Shown piece after piece: positions 1 to 5,560 of a DNA stretch of 32,772 nt. The notes beneath the pieces are model-generated. The model did no database searches, was not told where the DNA came from, and saw only the letters and a program-made list of their open reading frames with translations. The translations under genes and the position numbers were made by a program. The stretch spans positions 1 through 32,772 of the forward strand of contig JAJPJW010000189.1 in assembly GCA_021324075.1 (NCBI GenBank). The letters are read 5' to 3'. How positions within the stretch are numbered: the first letter of the stretch is position 1; each line of letters starts with the position of its first letter. Origin of the DNA: Pseudomonadota bacterium (GTDB lineage Bacteria > Oederibacteriota > Muellerivitia > Muellerivitales > Muellerivitaceae).

Positions 1-637
1 TGGCCGGAAAATAGTCCCCTTCTTCGGTGCCCGGCGGCAGGGGGTAATTGACGCAATTGGCCCGGGATTGCCGCCCCGTGCCCGGATAGGCCGGGAATTG
101 GTGCAGGGAGACGTACATCAACCCCTCCTTGCCCAGGCAGAAGTCCTCCGTGCCGTTGCCGTGGTGGCAGTCCAGGTCCAGCACCGCGACCCGCCGGGCC
201 AGCTTTTGCTGGATCAAATCCTGGATGGCCACCGCCATGGAATTGAAATAGCAAAACCCCATGCCGCTGCCGGGCGTGGCATGGTGGCCGGGGGGGCGCA
301 TGAGCGAAAAAACCTTCGTTCCCCCCAGGCTTTCAGCGGCGGCCTGCAGGGCCGCCCCCGCCGAGAGCAGGCTGCACTCGAGGACGCCCGGCGCCCCCGG
401 TGTATCCGGGTCGAAATAGCCTTCCTTCTGGACCACCTTGACCACCGCCTCGGTGTGGACCGCGCGGATTTTTTCCAATGGCGCGGCGGAAGGCTCCTCG
501 AAGGCGGAGGCCGGAAGGATGGCTTTGAGGTGCTCCAGCGAACGCAGGACCCTTAAAGGGTGCTCCGGATGACCGGGGATGTCATAGCCCCCGGCCTTGA
601 CCGTGGAGAGGATCTTGAGGGAGTTCTTCAAAGGCAT
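1..637 (-). CDS. Histone deacetylase family (class II-like/acetoin utilization type) enzyme, 3' end cut by window edge
   Basis: The frame is open from an ATG at 637 to the window edge (212 complete codons), so the C-terminus is missing. It shows the arginase-fold deacetylase signature: RPPGHHA with the His pair at residues 118-119, FNSMAVA, then LDLDCHHGNGTE, in which D156 and H158 match two of the three zinc ligands. The third zinc Asp would lie beyond the edge. Family members remove acetyl groups from lysines, polyamines or other acetylated amines in the cytoplasm; the substrate cannot be told here. The start codon follows the PilZ stop codon directly (TAA then ATG, no gap), so the two genes are probably translated together. 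The family call is firm; the substrate is unknown. Confidence 0.92.
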   Translation of the reverse strand, partial: MPLKNSLKILSTVKAGGYDIPGHPEHPLRVLRSLEHLKAILPASAFEEPSAAPLEKIRAVHTEAVVKVVQKEGYFDPDTPGAPGVLECSLLSAGAALQAAAESLGGTKVFSLMRPPGHHATPGSGMGFCYFNSMAVAIQDLIQQKLARRVAVLDLDCHHGNGTEDFCLGKEGLMYVSLHQFPAYPGTGRQSRANCVNYPLPPGTEEGDYFPA

Positions 638-1099
638 TTATTTTTTGGCGCCGCGCTGGCGGATCTTCTCGGCCAAAAGATACTTGTCGAGATGGACCAC
701 ATCCTTGCGGTTGACGGCGAGTATCTTGATGCCGGCCCGGTAGGTGGTGCCGTTCGAGCCGTTGGCGTCCACCTGGGCGCGGACCACCTCGGCGATCAGG
801 GTGATGGGGGTGGGGTAACCCGGCAGGTAAAGGTGGATCTGGAGGGCCGAATCGGCCGGGAAGGCCTGTTCCCCCACCAGGGCCATGCCTCCCATGGAGA
901 TGTCCCGGGTCACGGCGTGGAAGGTGGCCGACTTCTTGGAAAGCTCGGGCAGGTGGTCCGCCGAGGATTCCCGGTAGGACGGGTCGGAGAGGATTTGCAC
1001 CAGCTCCGCCTTGGGGATGAGGCAATAGGTGACTTTAATGGAAGCGTCGATGCGCTCGAACTGCCGTTTTTCCATCCACCCCGTGTGGATCGATGTCAT
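638..1099 (-). CDS. PilZ domain protein (putative cyclic di-GMP receptor)
   Basis: The protein has 153 residues. The PilZ motifs are present: R-x-x-x-R at residues 12-16 (in KRQFERID) and D-x-S-x-x-G at 66-71 (DISMGG), followed by beta-strand-rich sequence. In this family these residues bind cyclic di-GMP, and the protein usually acts as a small effector on motility, pili or enzymes. The start is supported by GAGGAG six bases before the ATG. No output domain is visible, so it is a stand-alone receptor. Its stop abuts the ATG of the deacetylase-family gene, suggesting co-translation and possibly cyclic di-GMP control of that enzyme (inference). A repeat element lies immediately upstream of its ribosome-binding site. 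Confidence 0.88.
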   Translation of the reverse strand: MTSIHTGWMEKRQFERIDASIKVTYCLIPKAELVQILSDPSYRESSADHLPELSKKSATFHAVTRDISMGGMALVGEQAFPADSALQIHLYLPGYPTPITLIAEVVRAQVDANGSNGTTYRAGIKILAVNRKDVVHLDKYLLAEKIRQRGAKK

Positions 1100-1116
1100 A
1101 TAAAACTCCTCAAAGA

Positions 1117-1200
1117 TAGCTCACAGTTCGCGGTCCACAGTTCACAGGAATACCCGAAAGTTTTACCTGCCAACTGCGAACTGTCAGCTATGAGCTTGCC
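1117..1200. repeat. 7-base-phased AGT/ACT inverted repeat element (element 1)
   Basis: On the plus strand the left arm has AG/GG steps at 1118, 1125, 1132, 1139 and 1146. The right arm has ACT/GCT steps at 1173, 1180, 1187 and 1194. Every step is exactly 7 bases. The right arm resembles the reverse complement of the left arm, so the element can fold on itself. It begins one base after the ferredoxin stop codon. The same pattern recurs near 1427, 12584 and 18397. Confidence 0.75.
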
Positions 1201-1201
1201 G

Positions 1202-1411
1202 TTACTTTTTCCAATGGATGCAGGAAACCGGGCAGCTGTCCATGGCCGCCTGGATCTTATCTTCCGTGTCCCCCTGGGGGTTGAAAACTTCCGAAAGCCC
1301 GTCGGAGGTCATGCGGAAGACCTTGGGCGTTTCCACCACGCAGGCCTCGCAGCCCGTGCATTCGTTCTGGTCGACGAAAGAAATCCGGTTGAGTTTCTTG
1401 GTATCCGCCAT
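1202..1411 (-). CDS. Small [4Fe-4S] ferredoxin
   Basis: This is a 69-residue electron carrier. C18-x2-C21-x2-C24 plus the distant C60-P match the single-cluster bacterial ferredoxin pattern; an additional C64 follows. There is no second complete Cx2Cx2C set, so one cubane cluster is expected. I place the start at the ATG at 1411 because GAGG stands 8 bases before it; an in-frame TTG at 1423 overlaps that site and is unlikely. The product is soluble and cytoplasmic. No obvious redox partner is encoded next to it, so its pathway is open. Repeat elements flank it on both sides. Confidence 0.9.
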   Translation of the reverse strand: MADTKKLNRISFVDQNECTGCEACVVETPKVFRMTSDGLSEVFNPQGDTEDKIQAAMDSCPVSCIHWKK

Positions 1412-1426
1412 AATTAACCTCAAAAG

Positions 1427-1526
1427 TTTGGGTTCTGAGTTTTGGGTTTTGAGTTAATGAATGTTTTTGAACCCTTGGTTCAAAAACTTCCAAAACTCAC
1501 AACTCAACACTGAAAACTCAAAACTG
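1427..1526. repeat. 7-base-phased inverted repeat element with central hairpin (element 2)
   Basis: The left arm has GT steps at 1432, 1439, 1446 and 1453. The right arm has ACT steps at 1495, 1502, 1509, 1516 and 1523. Both are spaced exactly 7 bases. In the middle, 1463-1473 and 1477-1487 form a perfect 11-base-pair stem with a 3-base loop. The right arm overlaps the last codons and stop of the beta-barrel gene. The hairpin could also end transcription of that gene. Confidence 0.75.
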
Positions 1527-2507
1527 TACTCTAAAGCTCGTGCTGCCGGCGATGTCCGTGCCGTTGGACTCGCCGACCACCGCCCAGTGCAGCCCCTGCC
1601 CGAAGTCCAGTCCCAGCACGAATTTCGGTTCGAAGTAAACCGGGGCCGCGACGTTCGTTGCGGAAACGCTGACGGGGGTCGGCGTGTTGGAACCCGGGGA
1701 CGGTATGGTGAGGGTGCCGCTTCCCGTCATGGAAGAGGTGATACTGCCGGAGTTCCTCTGGAACCCTATGGCCGCAAAAGGGTAGACCACCTTCAGGTCC
1801 TTCCCCACCTGGACTTGGGCCCCGAAACTTTTGGTATTCCAGTTCAGGGTGTAGTTGTTGGTCCCGGTAAAAGTGATGTTGTTATAGGTGGTGGAGGTGC
1901 CGGGGTCGGTGTAGCTGGAAGTCTGGTTGATGGCGGTCCCCAGGGCGAAGTTGCCCTGCATCGAATCCAGGCTCACCCCCACCGTGACCGTAGGCAGGTA
2001 AACCCCGTCGAGCATCTTGTAGCGCAAGTCCAGGCCCCATCCCCAGAAATTGCCGGAAAAGTTGACGTCCGGCAGGGTGATGGTGGGAAGGTAGAGGAAC
2101 TTCACCCCGAAATCCAGGCCGTTCTCCAGGCCCACCCGGCCCGTAATGACCGGGAAGGGGAAGGGGATGGCCGAAGGAAGGTTGAAATTGGATCCCAGGT
2201 TGATGGCGCCCAGGGAAAGTTTGTTGAGGTCCGGCAGGCCCATCAGGTCCGCCCCGGCGCCCACCCCGATTTCCACGCGGGGGCCGCTGACGATGTCGAA
2301 CACGTCGGGAGGGGTGTTCCAACCCAGGGTCGTGATGAACCCCATGCTTTTGGCGAATTGGGCGTTCACGTAATTATCGATGCTTTGGTAGTCCGCTTGG
2401 GCTTGGTTCTGGAAATCCTGCTCAGGGCTGGCCCCGGCCTTTCCAAGGAATAGCAAACCCAGGGCAAGGACTAAGAAAAACCGCCGTAGGAGTTGGAGTA
2501 GAACCAT
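1518..2507 (-). CDS. Predicted outer-membrane beta-barrel protein, function unknown
   Basis: The protein has about 329 residues from the ATG at 2507, which opens directly into a signal peptide (hydrophobic stretch of VLALGLLFL ending near GKAGAS). An upstream in-frame start would put a non-signal segment in front and is less likely. The mature part is rich in alternating aromatic/hydrophobic and polar residues, with many Gly and Asn, and ends in Phe. A terminal aromatic residue is typical of proteins inserted by the BAM machinery. I recognise no specific family. The repeat array downstream overlaps the final codons, so the terminal Val-Gln-Phe and the stop are spelled by repeat sequence. Confidence 0.72.
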   Translation of the reverse strand: MVLLQLLRRFFLVLALGLLFLGKAGASPEQDFQNQAQADYQSIDNYVNAQFAKSMGFITTLGWNTPPDVFDIVSGPRVEIGVGAGADLMGLPDLNKLSLGAINLGSNFNLPSAIPFPFPVITGRVGLENGLDFGVKFLYLPTITLPDVNFSGNFWGWGLDLRYKMLDGVYLPTVTVGVSLDSMQGNFALGTAINQTSSYTDPGTSTTYNNITFTGTNNYTLNWNTKSFGAQVQVGKDLKVVYPFAAIGFQRNSGSITSSMTGSGTLTIPSPGSNTPTPVSVSATNVAAPVYFEPKFVLGLDFGQGLHWAVVGESNGTDIAGSTSFRVQF

Positions 2508-2542
2508 GGTTCCCTTTTCCACCGAAAGATGAGAAGCTTCAA

Positions 2543-2557
2543 GCCTTACTCTAAGGC
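2543..2557. promoter_or_regulatory. Short palindrome in divergent promoter region (candidate operator)
   Basis: GCCTTA-ctc-TAAGGC is a perfect 6-base inverted repeat with a 3-base centre. It lies in the 113-base gap between the divergent beta-barrel gene and sfsA. It could be an operator or a small leader hairpin. I see no convincing -35/-10 pair around it, so the role is a guess. Confidence 0.3.
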
Positions 2558-2620
2558 AAAACACTGCAATAAGTCACATTTTACCCCAAACCGGCGTGGA
2601 TTTTATCCTGGAAGGAAACT

Positions 2621-3337
2621 TTGGACTGGCCTGAGGCCCCCCTAATTTTAGGCAGTTTCGTCCAGCGGCTTCACCGGTTCGGCGCCAACGTCAAGGTTGC
2701 CGGGCGGAATGAGTATTGTCACGTGACCAACTCGGGCCGGCTTCGGGAGCTTCTTCGGCCCGGCGCCAAGGTGGCCTTGGTGGACCACGGCCGCCGCTCC
2801 CAACCCCTCCGCAAGACCCGTTACGCCGTCCGCCTGGCTTTTTACCGGGGCAAATGGGTTTGCATCGAGGCCAACATCGCCCCCAAATTATTGAAGGAAG
2901 CCTGGCAGTCAGGCCGGGTCGGTGACCTGCGGGATTACGACCGCCTGCGGGCCGAGGTTCCCTTGAACGCCCATACCCGGTTTGACTTCCTTGCCGAAAA
3001 TTCAAAGACCGGCAACCGGGCCTGGATCGAGGTGAAATGCGTGACCTTGGTGGATTCCAAGGGGCGCGGCTTTTTTCCCGACGCCCCTTCCGAACGCGCT
3101 TCCAAGCACCTGCGGGAGCTGATGGCCCTGGCGAAAAAACCGAAGACCAAATGTTTTGTTTATTTCGTCCTGCAGAACCCCTGGGGCAGGTCCATCAGCC
3201 CCAAGGAAGACACGGACCCCGTTTTTGCGCAAACCCTGCGGCAAGCGGGGCGGTCGAAAGTGGTTTTGCGGGCCTTGCGGACCCGGGTGGGGTTGAAGTC
3301 GTCGGAGGTTGAGAACCCGATTCCCGTTTTATTATGA
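2621..3337 (+). CDS. sfsA: SfsA family DNA/RNA nuclease-like protein (sugar fermentation stimulation protein homolog)
   Basis: The protein has 238 residues, the usual SfsA length. Recognisable blocks are HTRFDFL (118-124), IEVKCVTL (136-143) and FPDAPSERASKHLREL (152-167). D122, E137 and K139 fit the PD-(D/E)xK-like arrangement attributed to this family. E. coli SfsA was described as a DNA-binding protein affecting maltose genes; the true activity is poorly defined. The start codon is TTG, supported by GGAAGGA just upstream. This is the only plus-strand gene in the window. It converges on the zinc-finger gene at 3708, with an inverted repeat between the two 3' ends. Confidence 0.92.
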   Translation: MDWPEAPLILGSFVQRLHRFGANVKVAGRNEYCHVTNSGRLRELLRPGAKVALVDHGRRSQPLRKTRYAVRLAFYRGKWVCIEANIAPKLLKEAWQSGRVGDLRDYDRLRAEVPLNAHTRFDFLAENSKTGNRAWIEVKCVTLVDSKGRGFFPDAPSERASKHLRELMALAKKPKTKCFVYFVLQNPWGRSISPKEDTDPVFAQTLRQAGRSKVVLRALRTRVGLKSSEVENPIPVLL

Positions 3338-3355
3338 GAATGGAAGGCGAAAGCT

Positions 3356-3496
3356 TTTCGCCACAGATGCATGGGATTCAAGGGATGGCTTAAAAACAAT
3401 AAACAGACAAGATAGGGCCACTAATCCAAAACACGATAAAAGGAAATGTTTTATGTCTTTGGCTTATCCAATGAATCCCATGCATCTGTGGCGAAA
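3356..3496. repeat. Perfect 25-base terminal inverted repeats enclosing 91 bases
   Basis: Bases 3356-3380 and 3472-3496 are exact reverse complements over 25 positions, beginning TTTCGCCACAGATG and ending ATTCA. The 91 bases between them hold no open frame. No flanking direct repeat (target-site duplication) is visible. The element sits between the converging 3' ends of sfsA and the zinc-finger gene. It could be a non-autonomous MITE-like element or a bidirectional RNA hairpin. Confidence 0.8.
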
Positions 3497-3525
3497 TGAT
3501 TTTTGAAGTTGTCGGTAAAAAATGA

Positions 3526-3708
3526 TTAGAAGTTGGATCCTGCCGAATCGCCCATGGCTTCCTGGACGAAGAGCTTCCGGACGTTTTGGTCCAAAAGCTG
3601 GCAATCGGGGCATTCCTGGATGTGCTTGGAGATCCATTCCGCTTGGCTGGGGGGAAGTTTTCCCTGGAGATAAACGCTGTAAGCCTGGTGAACCTGTCGG
3701 CAATCCAT
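3526..3708 (-). CDS. Orphan zinc-finger protein of the anti-sigma (zf-HC2) type
   Basis: This is a 60-residue protein with C3 and then H29-x3-C33-x2-C36, the zinc pattern of ZAS/zf-HC2 anti-sigma domains; the flanking leucines and the spacing match. In that family the domain binds and holds an ECF sigma factor. Here there is no membrane segment after the domain and no sigma factor gene nearby, so it is an orphan or serves a sigma factor elsewhere. GAGG sits four bases before the ATG. A frameshifted longer version is not seen: the reading frame ends cleanly 24 residues after the zinc motif. Confidence 0.72.
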   Translation of the reverse strand: MDCRQVHQAYSVYLQGKLPPSQAEWISKHIQECPDCQLLDQNVRKLFVQEAMGDSAGSNF

Positions 3709-3746
3709 AAAGCCTCACAACAAATGAATGGTTTGAATAGGGTTTT

Positions 3747-3775
3747 ATTGTAATGGATTTCCTTGATAATAAAAG
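3747..3775 (-). promoter_or_regulatory. Possible promoter of the zinc-finger gene
   Basis: On the minus strand TACAAT (3752-3747) resembles a sigma-70 -10 box, 38 bases before the ATG. The -35 region (CTTTTA, 17 bases upstream) is poor. The surrounding sequence is AT-rich compared with the rest of the window. Confidence 0.3.
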
Positions 3776-3806
3776 CCGGGTAAAAAGCCCACCGTTTGGC
3801 CTTAAT

Positions 3807-3839
3807 AAAAAAGGGGACGGGGGTTCAAACCCCGTCCCC
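3807..3839 (-). terminator. Rho-independent terminator after the pilin gene
   Basis: GGGGACGGGG (3813-3822) pairs perfectly with CCCCGTCCCC (3830-3839) around a 7-base loop. Read on the minus strand the stem is followed by six U residues. It lies 17 bases beyond the pilin stop codon. Confidence 0.88.
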
Positions 3840-3855
3840 TTTTAAAATCGAAAAC

Positions 3856-4311
3856 TTATTCGAACCCGTAAAAAGAATAAGGCAGGCTCTTGGAATCTTT
3901 GACCGTGCTATTGACGTAGACGCTCCCGAAGGAGCTGTCGTAAAGCCACCCCGTCCCGCTGCCTGTCGGCACCGAGCTCATCGTGGTCATCGTGATCTTG
4001 GCCCCGGAAGGGCTGACGGCCCCCGATACAAAGGCGCCCGTCACTTTTACCGGCGAAACGTTGTCCAGGTAGCGGCTGAAACCATAGTTGCTGACGGAGT
4101 TCAGGGTTGTGGGCCAAATTCCCTGCGTGTCCCCGTAGTAAATGGAAGCGGCCGATTTGATGCTGCCCAGGTTGCCCTTGGTCGACCCTTCCCTTGATTT
4201 TTCCAGCATCTGGGCGAAGCGCGGAATCGCGATCGCCGCCAGGATTCCGATGATCGCCACAACGATCATCAGTTCGATGAGAGTGAACCCTTTTTGTTTT
4301 AGGCCTGTCAA
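3856..4311 (-). CDS. Type IV pilin-like / type II secretion pseudopilin
   Basis: The protein has 151 residues. The N-terminus KQKGFTLIELMIVVAIIG is a classic class III signal: prepilin peptidase should cut after G8, leaving F9 as residue 1 and E13 as the conserved Glu5. The hydrophobic helix runs to about residue 29. The globular part has a KGNLGSIKSAASIYYGD segment, as in many environmental pilins, and no cysteine pair. The start is TTG with GGAGG five bases upstream. It stands alone with its own strong terminator, as expected for a highly expressed major subunit. Major pilin and GspG-like pseudopilin cannot be separated here because no assembly genes are adjacent. Confidence 0.88.
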   Translation of the reverse strand: MTGLKQKGFTLIELMIVVAIIGILAAIAIPRFAQMLEKSREGSTKGNLGSIKSAASIYYGDTQGIWPTTLNSVSNYGFSRYLDNVSPVKVTGAFVSGAVSPSGAKITMTTMSSVPTGSGTGWLYDSSFGSVYVNSTVKDSKSLPYSFYGFE

Positions 4312-4474
4312 TTTGACCTCCCGGAATGGCGTCGGATCATCAAAAGACCAACGGCCTTATTTTTAGACCAAAGGCGCGGGCACAGGCGTAAAAAAGGCAT
4401 AAAAATTCCGCGCATGCGCATGGGGAAAGCATGCCGGGGGGACGGGCTGAAAAAAATTTATCTATTTTCTCAAG

Positions 4475-4951
4475 CTAGAGGGAGCTGCCCTTGGGGGGGG
4501 TGAAAACCAGCCGGTTGGCCTGGACGCCCAACAAGTCGAAGAATTGTTTGACTTCGTCGTTGTGGAGGCTCTTGAGGTAGGTGCCGTTGCTGCTGCTGAT
4601 CAGGAAGTTGGAGGATTTCATCAGGTACAGGTCGAACAATTCGGTGTCGGACCCGTAAAACTTGGTCATCACCACCGGCTCGGTGGGTGAATAAAGGAGG
4701 GGTTCCCACCCCTTCTTACGCTTGTCGATGAAATCGTAGATCCTTTGGATCTTCTGCGCGTCTTCGATGTAGGTGATTTGCTGGGCGCGCTGCTTGAAAT
4801 CGTTCTGGCACACTTCGATCTTCCGGATATTGATCCTGTTGGGGAGGGAAATATTCCGGTCGAAGCCCACGTACCAGACGGCCGCCAACAAAAACAGGAA
4901 TGCCGCGATCACTAAAATAATATTCCGAAGTCCTAAAACGATCCGAGCCAC
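4475..4951 (-). CDS. Membrane-anchored protein of unknown function
   Basis: This is a 158-residue protein starting with GTG. One N-terminal transmembrane helix (about residues 9-28) is followed by a soluble domain of about 125 residues, probably outside the cytoplasm. The domain contains several Tyr/Phe-rich strands and a single Cys near residue 48. I recognise no family. The ribosome-binding site is weak (GGGTGGG well upstream). A T-rich run follows the gene without a GC stem, so its transcription end is unclear. It lies alone between the pilin and the metal-binding protein. Confidence 0.6.
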   Translation of the reverse strand: MARIVLGLRNIILVIAAFLFLLAAVWYVGFDRNISLPNRINIRKIEVCQNDFKQRAQQITYIEDAQKIQRIYDFIDKRKKGWEPLLYSPTEPVVMTKFYGSDTELFDLYLMKSSNFLISSSNGTYLKSLHNDEVKQFFDLLGVQANRLVFTPPKGSSL

Positions 4952-5052
4952 TGTTTTGAACCCACCCGTCGGTAAATTGTGTCTTCGGCGCTATTTTATT
5001 ACGAATTCCCGCCATCTCCCAGTGTCTTTGAGGGCCGGGGGCGTAAAGGATG

Positions 5053-5077
5053 CCCGGCGGGCGGAAAACCCGCCGGG
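5053..5077 (-). terminator. Strong GC hairpin after the metal-binding protein gene
   Basis: CCCGGCGGG (5053-5061) pairs with CCCGCCGGG (5069-5077) around a 7-base loop, 13 bases past the stop codon. The following U-tract is weak (CATCCTTT on the minus strand), so it may work as a terminator or as a 3' stabilising hairpin. Confidence 0.6.
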
Positions 5078-5090
5078 AAATCGAACCAAC

Positions 5091-5378
5091 TTACTTCTTT
5101 TCGACCAAGTCCATGCCGCAAGTGGGGCACTTGCCGTCCTTGGTCTTGGGGCCCGAATAATCCCCCATGGGGCAGACCCAGGTGGCGGCCGTTTCTTTTT
5201 TAGCGGCCATCTTCTTGGCCTTTTTGGCCTTCTTCATCTTCATGGCCGGCGTGGAAGAAGCGGCCGGTTGGGAAACCGCCGCCGAACCCGCGGCCGGGGC
5301 CATGTCATCCGCCCAAACGGTGGTACCCGCCGCCATCCATGCCGCCAACATCATTCCGACTGCAACGATCTTTTTCAT
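5091..5378 (-). CDS. Small exported heavy-metal-binding-domain protein
   Basis: The protein has 95 residues. Residues 1-23 form a signal peptide ending VWA. An Ala/Pro and Lys-rich spacer follows (MKMKKAKKAKK near 46-56). The C-terminal 30 residues are a heavy-metal-binding domain: WVCPMGDY with C69 and M71, then KCPTCGMDLV with C84, C87 and M89. The same domain forms the N-terminus of the CusB encoded at 8716-9627. A free periplasmic copper/silver-binding domain next to cusCBA suggests metal buffering or delivery to the pump, as CusF does in E. coli, although the fold differs. A terminator-like hairpin separates it from cusA, so it may have its own promoter. Confidence 0.8.
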   Translation of the reverse strand: MKKIVAVGMMLAAWMAAGTTVWADDMAPAAGSAAVSQPAASSTPAMKMKKAKKAKKMAAKKETAATWVCPMGDYSGPKTKDGKCPTCGMDLVEKK

Positions 5379-5448
5379 CTGAGACTCCTTCTATCAAAAT
5401 TTTTCATCCGGGCTGAGACCCCTGAAACCTTGCAAAAAATGAAACCAG

Positions 5449-5486
5449 GGGGCTCGACCCCAAAGATTTCGCAGGAAATCGTGGGG
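5449..5486. other. Overlapping alternative stem-loops upstream of the metal-binding protein gene
   Basis: CCCC (5458-5461) can pair with GGGG at 5449-5452. Alternatively it can pair with GGGG at 5483-5486 as part of a longer hairpin whose inner stem is GATTTC (5465-5470) with GAAATC (5475-5480). The two folds exclude each other. This is reminiscent of an attenuator, but no antiterminator logic or leader peptide is evident. Confidence 0.3.
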
Positions 5487-5503
5487 CTACCTCAAATGCT
5501 TTT

Positions 5504-5534
5504 CTGAAAAAAGCGGTGAAGCCGATTTTTTCAG
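5504..5534 (-). terminator. Terminator after cusA
   Basis: CTGAAAAAAgCGG (5504-5516) pairs with CCGaTTTTTTCAG (5522-5534) with one internal mismatch and a 5-base loop. The A and U runs within the arms make it usable on either strand. It lies 26 bases beyond the cusA stop. Confidence 0.7.
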
Positions 5535-5560
5535 GGAGGTTGCAACTGGCCGGAATGAAT

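Noticed and set aside
1117-1200. CRISPR-like repeat array
   Set aside because: The repeat unit is 7 bases with no spacers of uniform length, and no cas genes are present.
4312-4474. Sigma-54 promoter before the pilin gene
   Set aside because: No GG-N10-GC pair in the TGGCAC-N5-TTGC context was found on the minus strand in this gap.
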